64,000 bases of DNA from Pseudohoeflea suaedae (GTDB taxonomy: Bacteria; Pseudomonadota; Alphaproteobacteria; Rhizobiales; Rhizobiaceae). The notes under the pieces are model-generated. The model made no database searches, was not told the origin of the DNA, and saw only the letters and a list, made by a program, of their open reading frames with translations. Location of the stretch: the NCBI RefSeq assembly GCF_004354915.1, contig NZ_SMSI01000001.1:372001-436000 (forward strand). The letters run 5' to 3'. A program made the position numbers and the translations under genes. Below, one piece after another: positions 55,204 to 64,000 of the stretch; within the stretch, counting starts at the first letter, position 1, and each line of letters starts with the position of its first letter.

Positions 55204-56013
55204 TTACTGGGCGGTGTCGGTCTGTTCTTCCTCGACCACCGGAGCGGTTTCGGTTTCAGCCGGAGCGGCCTCGTCCGAAGTTGCAGCATCGGCTGCCGGC
55301 GCGGCTTCTTCGGTTGCGGCAGCCGCATCGTCGGACGGAGCGGATTCCTGAGCCGGTGCGGCGTCGGTGCCCTGATCTGCTTCCGAGTTCGGAGCGGCTT
55401 CGTCTGTGGAAGCGGCACCTTCTTCGGCGGCTGCAGGCTGGTCTTCGGCCGGAGCTTCGGCAGCCGGATCGGGAAGCGGAACCGGCGAAGCGGCCTGCTC
55501 ACGCAGATATGCGATCACATTGGCGCGGTCTTCTTCCTTCTTCAGGCCGGCAAAGCCCATGGCAGTGCCCGGAACATACTTCTTCGGAGCATGGAGGAAG
55601 GCGTTGAGCGCTTCGTAGGACCAGTCGGGATCCACGGAGACGTGTTCCTTCATGCCGGCCGAGTAGTTGAAGCCTTCATGTGAAGCGACCGGCCGGCCGA
55701 CAACGCCGTAGAGGCCCGGGCCAACCTTGTTCGTGCCGCTCGGATCGACCGAGTGGCAGGAGGCGCACTTCTTGAAGACGTTCTCGCCTGCTGCCGGATC
55801 GGCCGAAGCCATCAGCGGCGCGATCGGCGGAAGGGCTTCTTCTGCCGGTGCGGCGCCACCGGCGCCAGCCGATTCGTCCACTTCGATGGCGAAGCCGGCG
55901 GTTTCCGGCGCGCTGGCATGGAAAATGCCCTCGGAGGCCAGAGAAATTGTCATCACTACAAAAACGACGCCAAGGAAAGCTCCGGCGGCGGCGTTAAGAT
56001 ATGAGGAGTTCAT
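55204..56013 (-). CDS. Membrane-anchored cytochrome c with long acidic tail
   Basis: This 270-residue protein is arranged as an N-terminal hydrophobic anchor (~7-31), a short linker, a single class I cytochrome c domain (~75-175) with haem site CASCH, the methionine ligand probably in 'GTAMGFAG', and a ~93-residue C-terminal tail. The core resembles CycM-type cytochromes that feed electrons to terminal oxidases. The tail is Ala/Pro-rich with 25 Asp/Glu and no Lys, Arg or His. Of three near starts (56028, 56019, 56013) the last has GGGAG eight bases upstream. It is divergent from kdsB. Confidence 0.9.
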   Translation of the reverse strand: MNSSYLNAAAGAFLGVVFVVMTISLASEGIFHASAPETAGFAIEVDESAGAGGAAPAEEALPPIAPLMASADPAAGENVFKKCASCHSVDPSGTNKVGPGLYGVVGRPVASHEGFNYSAGMKEHVSVDPDWSYEALNAFLHAPKKYVPGTAMGFAGLKKEEDRANVIAYLREQAASPVPLPDPAAEAPAEDQPAAAEEGAASTDEAAPNSEADQGTDAAPAQESAPSDDAAAATEEAAPAADAATSDEAAPAETETAPVVEEEQTDTAQ

Positions 56014-56173
56014 CAGCATCGCTCCCATGCAGGTCCAGGCCCCATTTCCCGGACCGGTCTTGAAATCGCGCGGAACCTATGTCTTTTGCGTTGCCGTTGC
56101 AACACCGTTTGTCGCGGCGCGGGTGAGACAATTTGGTTCCCGTGTTCCGCCTAAATTCAGGATTCCCCGTCGG

Positions 56174-56929
56174 ATGGCAAGCCCGGATTCCAAGACAGCT
56201 CTCATCATCCCGGCACGAATGGCCTCGACCAGGCTTCCGGGAAAGCCGCTGGCGGACATCGCCGGCGTTCCCATGATCGTCCATGTCGCAATGCGGGCGA
56301 GCGAAGCAGGCGTCGGAATGGTCGCGGTTGCCACCGATTCCGCAGAGATTGCGGAGATTGTTGAAAAGGCTGGGTTTCGAGCGGTCATGACCCGCGCCGA
56401 TCACCTGTCCGGCTCGGACAGGATCGCCGAGGCGCTACACACTCTCGATCCCGATGGTTTCATCGAGACCGTGGTCAACGTGCAGGGCGATATTCCGGCG
56501 ACCGAACCCGAGACGATCGGTCGCGTGGTCGATCCGCTTTCCGACCCCTCCGTCGACATCGCGACGATTGCCGTCGAGATCACCGACGAGGCCGAAAAGA
56601 CCAATCCCAATATCGTCAAGGTCGTCGGCACGCCGCTTGGTCCGACCCGTCTGCGCGCGCTTTATTTCACCCGCGCAACCGCTCCTCACGGCAACGGCCC
56701 GCTCTACCATCATGTCGGTCTCTACGCTTACCGGCGGGCGGCACTCGAAAAATTCATCAGGCTCGAACCCGGCACACTGGAGCGGCGCGAGTCGCTCGAA
56801 CAGCTCCGGGCGCTTGAAAACGGCATGCGCATCGATGTCGAGATCGTTCACACCGTTCCGCTCGGCGTGGATACGCCGGAGGACCTGGAAAAGGCGCGCC
56901 GGCACTTTGCCGATGCCGGCCGGAAATGA
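56174..56929 (+). CDS. kdsB: 3-deoxy-manno-octulosonate cytidylyltransferase
   Basis: This 251-residue enzyme activates KDO as CMP-KDO for lipopolysaccharide core synthesis. Motifs include the N-terminal '[21 protein letters not shown]' and '[16 protein letters not shown]' (here GDIP where GDEP is most common), then '[10 protein letters not shown]' and '[10 protein letters not shown]'. ATG 56174 is the start that gives normal length; the open frame runs further upstream without coding signal. It is 54 nt from pheA. Confidence 0.95.
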   Translation: MASPDSKTALIIPARMASTRLPGKPLADIAGVPMIVHVAMRASEAGVGMVAVATDSAEIAEIVEKAGFRAVMTRADHLSGSDRIAEALHTLDPDGFIETVVNVQGDIPATEPETIGRVVDPLSDPSVDIATIAVEITDEAEKTNPNIVKVVGTPLGPTRLRALYFTRATAPHGNGPLYHHVGLYAYRRAALEKFIRLEPGTLERRESLEQLRALENGMRIDVEIVHTVPLGVDTPEDLEKARRHFADAGRK

Positions 56930-56983
56930 CCGCGGCCTTTTCGAACTCCAACCCGAAATGAACCCTCAACCGGGACTGAACCT

Positions 56984-57859
56984 ATGACCACGAAGACCAA
57001 TCGCATCGCGTTTCAGGGCGAATTCGGCGCCAATTCCGACATGGCCTGCCGTGACATGTTTCCCGACATGGAGCCGCTGCCGTGCGCGACCTTCGAGGAT
57101 GCTTTCACGGCGCTGGAACAGGGCGAGACCGATCTGGCCATGATCCCGATCGAAAACACGATCGCGGGACGTGTTGCCGACATCCACCACCTGCTGCCGG
57201 AATCGCGCCTGCACATCGTCGGCGAATATTTCATGCCGATCCATTTCCAGCTGATGGTGCTTCCGGGCGTCAGGCGGGAGGAAATCAAGACCGTTCACAG
57301 CCACATCCATGCCCTCGGCCAGTGCCGCAAGGTGATCCGCTCCAACGGCTGGAAGCCGGTGGTGGCCGGCGACACGGCGGGAGCTGCGAAGCTCGTGTCC
57401 GAAACGGGCGATCGCAGCATGGCAGCACTTGCGCCGCGGCTTGCGAGTTCGCTCTACAACCTCGAAATCCTGGCGGAAAACGTCGAGGACACCGAGACCA
57501 ATGTGACCCGTTTCGTGGTGCTGGCACGCGAGCCGAAAATGCCGCCCGTGCCAAGGAACGGCGACATGGTGGTGACCACTTTCATCTTCCGCGTCCGCAA
57601 CCTGCCGGCGGCGCTCTACAAGGCGATGGGCGGTTTTGCGACGAACGGCGTGAACATGACGAAACTGGAGAGCTACCAGACCGGCGGAAAGTTCTTCGCC
57701 ACCCAGTTCTACGCCGATATCACCGGACACCCGGAAGAGCCTCACGTGGCGCGCGCCCTGGAAGAACTCGGCTTCTTCTCCCGCGAGATCACTATTCTGG
57801 GGACCTATCCGGCCCACCCTTTCCGCGTCACCCAGTCCGAAGGGGAGCTCCAGGAATAA
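56984..57859 (+). CDS. pheA: Prephenate dehydratase
   Basis: This 291-residue monofunctional dehydratase converts prephenate to phenylpyruvate for phenylalanine. The catalytic domain has 'PIENTIAGRV' and the TRF motif (T175-R176-F177), and a C-terminal ACT domain (~200-275) contains 'KLESYQTGG' for phenylalanine feedback. No chorismate mutase domain is fused. It is followed by a strong bidirectional hairpin shared with the chemoreceptor gene. Confidence 0.96.
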   Translation: MTTKTNRIAFQGEFGANSDMACRDMFPDMEPLPCATFEDAFTALEQGETDLAMIPIENTIAGRVADIHHLLPESRLHIVGEYFMPIHFQLMVLPGVRREEIKTVHSHIHALGQCRKVIRSNGWKPVVAGDTAGAAKLVSETGDRSMAALAPRLASSLYNLEILAENVEDTETNVTRFVVLAREPKMPPVPRNGDMVVTTFIFRVRNLPAALYKAMGGFATNGVNMTKLESYQTGGKFFATQFYADITGHPEEPHVARALEELGFFSREITILGTYPAHPFRVTQSEGELQE

Positions 57860-57903
57860 ACGGGCACGAGCAGGCCTGCGGTCCGACTCCGTGTGACGAA
57901 ACG

Positions 57904-57935
57904 AAAATGGCGCGCCTCAGGCGCGCCATTCTCTT
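57904..57935. terminator. Bidirectional terminator between pheA and the chemoreceptor gene
   Basis: AATGGCGCGCC (57906-57916) pairs perfectly with GGCGCGCCATT (57920-57930) around a 3-nt loop. T-rich tails follow on both strands (CTCTTTC on plus, TTCGTTTCG on minus). Confidence 0.88.
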
Positions 57936-57958
57936 TCAGGCGAACAGGTCCCGGGGTT

Positions 57959-60286
57959 TTAGAACTCTTCCCAGCCTGCAGTAGCGAGAGCGGTGTTGCC
58001 GGAAACCTGCGGAACCCGCGATGGAGCCGTGGAAACGGCGGGCTGCGGCGCGCGGGCCGGTTCGGCAGTCCGGCGCACCGGCTCGGCTTCCGGCGAGGCC
58101 GACTGACCGCTCGTCGTGAACCTGGATACCAGCGCGAGAAGGCTGCGGGCCTCGTTGCTCAACGACTGGCTTGCCGCGGTGGCTTGTTCGACCATGGCCG
58201 CATTCTGCTGGGTGACGTGGTCCATCTCGTTGACCGCGGCATTGATCTCCTTCAGGCCGACCGCCTGTTCGGCGGCGGAACTGGAGATTTCCTGGATCGT
58301 GACATTGATCTGCCGGACCTGCGCCGCGATGCTTTCCAGAGCGCTTCCGGTCTGGCCGACGAGATCCACGCCTTCGATCACCTGGGTGGTCGAGGTGTTG
58401 ATCAGCTGCTTGATCTCCTTGGCCGCCGTGGCCGAGCGCTGGGCCAGTTCGCGGACTTCCTGGGCGACCACCGCGAAACCCTTCCCGGCTTCACCCGCCC
58501 GGGCGGCTTCAACGCCGGCGTTCAAGGCCAGAAGATTGGTCTGGAAGGCGATTTCGTCGATGACGCCGATGATCCGGTTGACCTCCTGGGAGGACTGTTC
58601 GATCCCGGTCATTGCGGTGATCGCCTTGCGGACGATGTCTCCGGACTGGGCGGTATCGGCGTCGGCGGTGCTCACCGACCGGGCGGCCTGGCGGGCGTTT
58701 TCGGCGCTCGCGTTGATCTGCGAGGTCAGCTCGTCGAGAGCTGCGGCGGTCTCCTCGAGGCTTGCAGCCTGACGCTCGGTCCTCTGCGAAAGATCCGACG
58801 CGCTGTCGGAAATTTCGTTACTTCCGGTTCCGATCATATCGGCGGAAGTCGAGAGCGTGACGATGGTTTCCTCGAGGCTTGCGATCGCCGAGTTGAAGTC
58901 GTTTTTCAGCTTGCCGTATTCGCCGGGGAAGTCGCCCGAGAGGCGATAGGTCAGATTGCCGTGCGAAAGCTCGGCCAATCCCTCGGCCAGACTTGCCACG
59001 ACACGCTGCTGAACGGCCAGCGAGCTCGCGCGTTCAGTCTCCGCCTTTCTCCGTTCTTCTTCGGTGAGCTGGCGCTGGTCTTCGGCCACGCGCTCGAGAC
59101 GGACACCATCCGCCAGCTTGTGGCGGAAACCCTCGAGCGCGACGGCCAGTGCGCCGATCTCGTCATTGCGGTTCTGGCCCGAGACCGGAGTTTCGTAGTC
59201 GCCGAGACCGAGATTGTCGACGGATTCGAGCATCGCCCCCAGCGGACGCTGCAGCAGCCGACGGCTTGCCAGATAGAGAACGGCGAGCGCGGCGAGCAGC
59301 ACCGCCAGCCCGCCTGCGATCATCAGTTTGGTCTGCGCGTTGACCTGCGCGCTGATTGCGCTTTCGGGCACGTCGACGAGAACGACCCAGCGTGCATTGA
59401 CCCCCGGAAGGTCGAACGGATAGACGATGCGATCGACCGCCTCGCCCTGCGCATTCTCGATATCGCCGGCCTCGCCTGCGGTGCCGTCAGACAGTGCCCG
59501 GATCACCGGATCGGTCTGACCCGCTTCATAGGGTTTCATCATGAAGGACGTGTCGGGACCGACGAGCCATTTGGAATCCTGGGACACCAGCATCACGCGG
59601 CCTGTCTCGAAGGGGCGGATGGCGGTCAGCTTTTCGGACAGCGATGCCAGCGAGATGTCGACGCCCGAAACGCCGATGAGCTTGCCGCCGGACTCGATGG
59701 GATAGACGATCGAGCTCATGACGGTGGGGACGTCCGTCCCCTCTGCGACATAGGGCTTGGTGATCGCTCCTGCGCGGCTCGACGCGGCGAGGGTGAACCA
59801 CTCGGCCTCGTAATCCATCTTGAAGGTGCCGAACTGGATGGCGCCGTTGCGGTCCTTCGACCAGTAGGGCGAGAAGAAGCCCTCTTCGTTGGACCCGAGC
59901 GCCTTGTTTCCTGCCGTCTCTTCCTGGCGACCGTCGAAGGCGCGGGGCGCTTCGGCCATCCAGCTGCCGAACGCGAAAGGATTCTGCTCGAGATTGGCTC
60001 TCAGAATGTCGATCGTGCCTTCGCGCTGCAGGAAGCCCGACGCATGGGTGTGCTCGATGACGCCGGCCATGGTGCGCGCGGCACTCGACAATTCGCCCAC
60101 CTGTGCAGCGATGTCCTGCGAGATCGCACGGGCTTCCGATTGCGCCTGCTCGATCACCAGCCCGCGCACCCGGTCGGTCGTCTGGAAGATCATGAAAACG
60201 TTCGAAACGACCAGCAGAAGCGTGATCGTCAATCCGGTGACAAGGATGAGTTTGGTCGCAACCGACCTCTTTGCAGACTTGGGCAT
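57959..60286 (-). CDS. Methyl-accepting chemotaxis protein with dCache sensor
   Basis: This 775-residue chemoreceptor has two membrane helices (~13-35 and ~320-345) bracketing a large periplasmic double-Cache-like domain, then a HAMP segment. The cytoplasmic signalling hairpin follows, with the tip '[39 protein letters not shown]'. The C-terminus is GWEEF, resembling the pentapeptide tether for CheR and CheB. ATG 60286 has GAGG close by and removes a basic, non-conserved leader. No other che gene is in the window, so its ligand and pathway are unknown. Confidence 0.93.
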   Translation of the reverse strand: MPKSAKRSVATKLILVTGLTITLLLVVSNVFMIFQTTDRVRGLVIEQAQSEARAISQDIAAQVGELSSAARTMAGVIEHTHASGFLQREGTIDILRANLEQNPFAFGSWMAEAPRAFDGRQEETAGNKALGSNEEGFFSPYWSKDRNGAIQFGTFKMDYEAEWFTLAASSRAGAITKPYVAEGTDVPTVMSSIVYPIESGGKLIGVSGVDISLASLSEKLTAIRPFETGRVMLVSQDSKWLVGPDTSFMMKPYEAGQTDPVIRALSDGTAGEAGDIENAQGEAVDRIVYPFDLPGVNARWVVLVDVPESAISAQVNAQTKLMIAGGLAVLLAALAVLYLASRRLLQRPLGAMLESVDNLGLGDYETPVSGQNRNDEIGALAVALEGFRHKLADGVRLERVAEDQRQLTEEERRKAETERASSLAVQQRVVASLAEGLAELSHGNLTYRLSGDFPGEYGKLKNDFNSAIASLEETIVTLSTSADMIGTGSNEISDSASDLSQRTERQAASLEETAAALDELTSQINASAENARQAARSVSTADADTAQSGDIVRKAITAMTGIEQSSQEVNRIIGVIDEIAFQTNLLALNAGVEAARAGEAGKGFAVVAQEVRELAQRSATAAKEIKQLINTSTTQVIEGVDLVGQTGSALESIAAQVRQINVTIQEISSSAAEQAVGLKEINAAVNEMDHVTQQNAAMVEQATAASQSLSNEARSLLALVSRFTTSGQSASPEAEPVRRTAEPARAPQPAVSTAPSRVPQVSGNTALATAGWEEF

Positions 60287-60531
60287 GGGGCCTCGCGAAT
60301 GGGCAATGCGGGTCGTGAACCCGGCAAAACGAAATTTCTGGGAGGTGCCCGTCATGGGCGGCAGGTCGGAGCATCGGCGCGGACCATAATGAATCTCTAA
60401 TGCTCCAGTCGTTAAACAATGCTGAAGCGACAGCGCTTTGATGGCCCGGCTTCGGCGCTGCCTGCAATCTTGTCAATGTGATGGCTACTTCGGCGCGTAT
60501 CGGCCATTGGCCCACGCGCGGACGTGGTCGC

Positions 60532-61500
60532 CTAGCCGGCCTGCGGCCAGTCGATCCAGTCGCGCATTAGCCGGTGCGCGATGGCGCCCGGCGGCGGTGT
60601 CCTGCCCGCTTCCCCCAGCGAACTGGCGAGCATCGCCTCGGTTTCCTCGACCGAGAACCAGCGGCAGTCCTCGAGTTCACGGCTGTCATAGGTGATCTTG
60701 TCGTCAAGCGCCTCGCCGATCATGCCGATCATCAGCGAATGGGGAATCGGCCAGGGCTGGCTGGCGTGGTAGCGCACCCGTCCCACGCGAATGCCCGATT
60801 CTTCGAACGTCTCGCGCCGCACCGCGTCCTCGATCGTTTCGCCGGGTTCGACGAACCCCGCCAGGCACGAATACATCCCCTCGGGAAAATGCGGGCTGCG
60901 GCCCATCAGGCAGCGCCGGTTCGTCTCGTCGATCACCATCATGATCACGACCGGATCGGTGCGCGGGAATACGGTATGACCGCATGCGCCGCATTTGCGG
61001 CGATAGCCGCCGGCTTCGGGCACCATGGCGCTGCCGCAGCGCCCGCAATGACGGTTGGAGCGTGCCCATTGCACCAGGCTGTTGGCCTGGGCGTAGGTGC
61101 CCAGGGTCTGCTGGTCCATCAGCATCTGACGATAGACGGAGCGCGCGTCAATTGCCATGTAGTCGTCGGGCAGGCGGTCCGGATCAATGCCGCAGGGAAC
61201 CGCGAGCCTCGGGTGCCCGTCCTCGGTGCGGCCGAGCAGGATCGCCTCTTCCATCTCCGGCTCAAGGGATGCCAGTTGCTGCTTTTCGAGAAGGCCGATC
61301 GGGCTTTCCTTGCCTTCCACGCGCATGATCAGCCGGTCGCCGGTAATGGCGAAATAGCGCGCGGTTTCCTCGGCGATCGCCCGCGGCAACTCGTCTTCGC
61401 TGCGGAATTCCGATTGCCGGTCGATGGTATTTCCGGAAAAGGCGACGAGGCGGCTCGCCTCGCCGTGGGGCGCGGAAGTGTCGAAAATCGAGGAGGGCAT
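60532..61500 (-). CDS. nudC: NAD+ diphosphatase NudC
   Basis: This 322-residue Nudix enzyme hydrolyses NAD(H), and in E. coli also removes NAD caps from RNA. Features are a four-cysteine zinc ribbon (CGRCG and CGACG, separated by ~14 residues), the full Nudix box 'GFVEPGETIEDAVRRETFEESGI' and the NADH-specific motif 'SQPWPIPHS'. ATG 61500 is 4 nt after the HIT gene stop, so these two are a tight operon. The longer open frame is a shadow of the HIT gene. Confidence 0.95.
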   Translation of the reverse strand: MPSSIFDTSAPHGEASRLVAFSGNTIDRQSEFRSEDELPRAIAEETARYFAITGDRLIMRVEGKESPIGLLEKQQLASLEPEMEEAILLGRTEDGHPRLAVPCGIDPDRLPDDYMAIDARSVYRQMLMDQQTLGTYAQANSLVQWARSNRHCGRCGSAMVPEAGGYRRKCGACGHTVFPRTDPVVIMMVIDETNRRCLMGRSPHFPEGMYSCLAGFVEPGETIEDAVRRETFEESGIRVGRVRYHASQPWPIPHSLMIGMIGEALDDKITYDSRELEDCRWFSVEETEAMLASSLGEAGRTPPPGAIAHRLMRDWIDWPQAG

Positions 61501-61504
61501 GAGG

Positions 61505-61909
61505 TCAGAAGGCTCCGAGGAGTTCGCCGATGAATGTATCGCGGTCGGCGGGCTCCCATGGCCGGGCAGTGCCATGGCCCCAGACCGGTCGCGGCCAGTT
61601 CTCGTCACCCTGATTGCGGGCGATGATATGCAGATGGAACTGCGAGACCACGTTGCCAATAGCACCGATATTGATCTTGTGGCAGCCCGTGGCCTTTTTC
61701 ATGGCTTCGGCGGCAAGGCCGGATTCGAAGGTCAGCATGGTCTGGTCGAGCGGGGTCAGGTCGAACAGTTCCACGATGTTCGGGCGTTGCGGGATGAGGA
61801 TGATCCACGGCCAGCGTGCATCGTTCATCAATCGCAATTCGCTCAATCCCAACCGGCTCACATGGAGCGTATCCGCCTCCAGTCGCGGGTCGAGCCTGTA
61901 GTCTGACAT
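61505..61909 (-). CDS. HIT-family nucleotide hydrolase/transferase-like protein
   Basis: This 134-residue protein is of the histidine triad superfamily. The motif reads 'SQFHLHIIAR', so the first His of H-phi-H-phi-H is Gln, as in a HIT branch that keeps the catalytic second His and the third His. A conserved 'NWPRPVWGHGTARPW' follows. It probably cleaves or transfers nucleoside-monophosphate groups. It is directly upstream of nudC, suggesting shared dinucleotide or NAD metabolism. Confidence 0.88.
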   Translation of the reverse strand: MSDYRLDPRLEADTLHVSRLGLSELRLMNDARWPWIILIPQRPNIVELFDLTPLDQTMLTFESGLAAEAMKKATGCHKINIGAIGNVVSQFHLHIIARNQGDENWPRPVWGHGTARPWEPADRDTFIGELLGAF

Positions 61910-61960
61910 GCGGCGTCCTCCATTATCCATTTCGCATTACCATTTTTTCTTGCAGTTGGC

Positions 61961-61989
61961 TTGCATTTGTCGGGTCGATTGACGATATG
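61961..61989 (+). promoter_or_regulatory. Candidate promoter of the SRP RNA gene
   Basis: TTGCAT (61961-61966), 17 bases, GATATG (61984-61989). Both hexamers are weak, but spacing and distance place the start within a few bases of the predicted RNA 5' end. Confidence 0.4.
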
Positions 61990-61993
61990 TGGG

Positions 61994-62096
61994 GCCGGGA
62001 GGTTGGTGGTGGACGAGCCACTCGCCAACCGGGTCAGGTCCGGAAGGAAGCAGCCCTAACGAGCCAGGCACGGGTCGCCGTGCCAGCCTCCCAACC
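61994..62096 (+). ncRNA. ffs: Signal recognition particle RNA (small bacterial, 4.5S type)
   Basis: The universally conserved SRP domain IV core, GGTCAGGTCCGGAAGGAAGC and neighbours (from 62032), is present. The terminal stem is formed by GGGAGGTTGG (61997-62006) pairing with CCAGCCTCCC (62083-62092). This RNA binds Ffh and targets ribosomes to the membrane. Ends are approximate. It is followed ~110 nt later by dnaX, a common arrangement. Confidence 0.95.
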
Positions 62097-62206
62097 GAAC
62101 CGGCGGCAGCCTCTTTGGCAGACATTGGCCTCTTGGTCAGGCATTGATGTCACGGAGCCGCTGGCCGCGACACCCTAGGGATCGAACTCGAGGACAACGC
62201 GGGCGC

Positions 62207-64000
62207 ATGGACGACCAGACCGGCTCCAACCAGTCAGTTCATGGCAATTCGGGAGAGAGCCAGAGCGGTTACCGCGTTCTGGCCCGGAAGTACCGTCCCC
62301 GCGATTTCACCGATCTGATCGGCCAGGCGCCGATGGTCCGCACGCTCACCAACGCCTTCGAGACCGGCCGCATCGCCCAGGCCTGGATGCTGACCGGGGT
62401 GCGCGGCGTCGGCAAGACCACCACGGCCCGCATTCTGGCCCGCGCGCTCAATTACAAGACCGACACGATCGAGCGCCCGACGGTCGATCTCAATGAGCTC
62501 GGCGAGCACTGCCAGGCGATCATGGACGGCCGTCATGTCGACGTGATCGAGATGGATGCCGCCTCCCACACCGGTATCGACGATATCCGCGACATCATCG
62601 AGCAGGTTCGCTACCGCCCGGTGTCGGCGCGCTACAAGGTCTACATCATCGACGAGGTCCACATGCTCTCCAACCAGGCCTTCAACGGCCTGCTGAAGAC
62701 GCTCGAGGAACCGCCGTCCCATGTGAAGTTCATTTTCGCGACCACCGAAATCCGCAAGGTCCCGATCACCGTTCTCTCGCGCTGCCAGCGTTTCGACCTG
62801 CGCCGTATCGAGACGTCGACGCTGGTCGATCATTTCCGGTCGATCGCCGGCAAGGAAAACGTCGAAATCGACGACGAGTCGCTGGCCATGCTCGCGCGTG
62901 CCGCCGAAGGCTCGGTGCGCGACGGCCTTTCCCTGATGGATCAGGCGATTGCCCATGGCGGCGGCAAGGTGGATGCCGAGACGGTCCGCTCCATGCTGGG
63001 CCTGGCCGACCGCTCGCGCATCGTCGGCCTCTTCGACCGGCTGATGGCCGGCGATGTGGCTTCGGCGCTCGCCAATTACCGCGACCAGTATGATTCGGGC
63101 GCCAACCCCGTCGTCGTCCTCAACGATCTTGCCGATCTCACCCACCTGGTGACGCGGCTGAAATTCGTGCCCGAGGCAGCGGAAGACGGTTCGCTCACCG
63201 AGATCGAACGCACCAGCGGTGCGGAATTTGCGGCGCGTCTTTCGACGCCGCTCCTCTCGCGCACCTGGCAGATGCTCCTGAAGGGGATCGCGGAGACCGA
63301 GACGGCGGCGCGCCAGTCGGCTTCCGCAGAGATGGTGATCATCCGCATCGCGCATGCGGCCAGCCTGCCTTCGCCCGAGGAAGCGGCAAGGATCATCGCC
63401 AAGGGCGAGTTCTCGTCTGCCCCCAATCCCGGCAATGGCGCGGTCCCGAATGGCAATGGCGCCGGCATGGCGTCTCCCGGCGGTCCGGGCGCATCCATGT
63501 CGCATGATCCGGGTTCGGCTCCGCGCATGATGGCGGCAGGTGGCGGTCGCGACGGTGGCCCGGTGATGCATCTCGCGCATTCCGGCGAGCCCCAGCCGCA
63601 GACGGTCGGGCGCATCGAGGAGCAGGTGGAAACCGTTCCCGTCCGCTCGATCGAGGACATGATGGCGCTCGCCGATATGTATCGCGACATCCAGGCCAAG
63701 ATCCAGCTGCGCACCATGGTGCGTCTGGTGCGCATCGAGCCGGGCCGTGTCGAGATCAACCTGACGGACGACGCCAACCCGACGCTCCCGGGCGAACTCA
63801 TCAAGAAGCTGGCTGACTGGACAGGCAGGAAATGGACGGTGGCGCTGAGCCGCGAGCCCGGCCAGCCGACGATTGCCGAAACCGAAAATGCCAAGCGCGA
63901 GGCGCTGGTCAGCGATGCGCGGCAGGACCCGGACGTCGCCGCCATCCTCAAGCATTTTCCCGGCGCCAGGATCACCGATGTACGCATTATCGCCGACGAA
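62207..64000 (+). CDS. dnaX: DNA polymerase III subunit gamma/tau (partial, 3' end outside window)
   Basis: This gene is the clamp-loader ATPase of the replisome. It is open in frame from ATG 62207 to the window end (598 codons). The AAA+ domain starts 'YRVLARKYRPRDFTDLIGQ', with Walker A GVRGVGKTT (64-72) and Walker B 'VYIIDEVHML'. The sensor region is 'FATTEIRKVPITVLSRCQRFDL'. The four-Cys zinc module of E. coli DnaX is replaced by a single Cys in 'GEHCQAIMDGRHVDV'. A Gly/Pro/Asn-rich linker lies at ~405-455. No A-AAA-AAG slippery run is present in the visible part. Confidence 0.96.
   Translation, partial: MDDQTGSNQSVHGNSGESQSGYRVLARKYRPRDFTDLIGQAPMVRTLTNAFETGRIAQAWMLTGVRGVGKTTTARILARALNYKTDTIERPTVDLNELGEHCQAIMDGRHVDVIEMDAASHTGIDDIRDIIEQVRYRPVSARYKVYIIDEVHMLSNQAFNGLLKTLEEPPSHVKFIFATTEIRKVPITVLSRCQRFDLRRIETSTLVDHFRSIAGKENVEIDDESLAMLARAAEGSVRDGLSLMDQAIAHGGGKVDAETVRSMLGLADRSRIVGLFDRLMAGDVASALANYRDQYDSGANPVVVLNDLADLTHLVTRLKFVPEAAEDGSLTEIERTSGAEFAARLSTPLLSRTWQMLLKGIAETETAARQSASAEMVIIRIAHAASLPSPEEAARIIAKGEFSSAPNPGNGAVPNGNGAGMASPGGPGASMSHDPGSAPRMMAAGGGRDGGPVMHLAHSGEPQPQTVGRIEEQVETVPVRSIEDMMALADMYRDIQAKIQLRTMVRLVRIEPGRVEINLTDDANPTLPGELIKKLADWTGRKWTVALSREPGQPTIAETENAKREALVSDARQDPDVAAILKHFPGARITDVRIIADE

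Noticed and set aside
57893-60400. Long plus-strand open frame (835 codons) opposite the chemoreceptor gene
   Set aside because: Mirror of a clear MCP gene; no recognisable domain and no ribosome site.

Overview
The window reads as a contiguous piece of an alphaproteobacterial chromosome, most likely order Hyphomicrobiales (Rhizobiales) and Rhizobiaceae-like. This rests on the GC-rich sequence with dense 4-nt gene overlaps, a GGAAC-N16-CGTT (EcfG-type) promoter, a CtrA-type TTAA-N7-CTAA site before a Flp pilin, a FixK/FnrN-type box, the cytochrome c / kdsB / pheA neighbourhood, and an SRP RNA gene placed just before dnaX. No tRNA or rRNA gene, insertion sequence, prophage or CRISPR array was seen. 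Both ends cut a gene: a peptide-binding protein at the left and dnaX at the right.

Layout. 1-4708: a dipeptide/oligopeptide-type ABC transporter (partial binding protein, two permeases, one fused double ATPase). 4817-10103: housekeeping genes (rRNA m5C methyltransferase, TspO, thioesterase plus MTA/SAH nucleosidase, a stress-type DUF892 protein, guaA). 10507-14921: a sugar ABC transporter of the ribose type plus an RpiB-family isomerase, preceded by a palindromic operator. 15011-21735: a flavin-binding PNPOx-like protein, a beta-hydroxyacid dehydrogenase, xseA, a pta-ackA operon behind a putative FNR/FixK box, an ArsR regulator, slyX and a thioesterase. 21902-32469: a nucleoside uptake and salvage region in two transcription units. 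The plus-strand unit holds an ABC ATPase, two permeases, cdd, punA, deoC and deoA. The minus-strand unit holds deoB, add and upp. Together they would import nucleosides, deaminate cytidine and adenosine, split nucleosides by phosphorolysis, turn (deoxy)ribose-1-phosphate into central metabolites and recapture uracil.

32803-45374: a tight-adherence (Flp/Tad/Cpa) pilus locus. flp, cpaA, cpaB, cpaC, cpaD, cpaE, cpaF, tadB and tadC lie on the plus strand. Two TadE-like pseudopilins and a secretin-N-domain protein diverge from the pilin promoter region. A TadD-like lipoprotein lies beyond on the minus strand, next to a small VOC protein. 45519-48219: leucyl aminopeptidase, a MarR-like protein and an NlpC/P60 hydrolase. 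48229-55059: yejA-yejB-yejE-yejF peptide transporter with a GhrA-like dehydrogenase at its end. 55204-57859: a membrane-anchored cytochrome c with a long acidic tail, then kdsB and pheA. 57959-61909: a chemoreceptor, nudC and a HIT protein. About 61994-62096: SRP RNA. 62207 to the end: dnaX.

Nothing here looks like a wholly new multi-gene system. The observations most worth following are regulatory: the FNR/FixK-type box placed at about -41 before pta-ackA, the EcfG promoter before DUF892, the 16-bp palindrome abutting a TTGACA element before the sugar cassette, and the CtrA-type sites in the pilus locus. Several proteins also have unusual parts, such as the acidic tail of the cytochrome and the substrate loop of the beta-hydroxyacid dehydrogenase. 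All assignments are from reading the sequence; no database search was possible.
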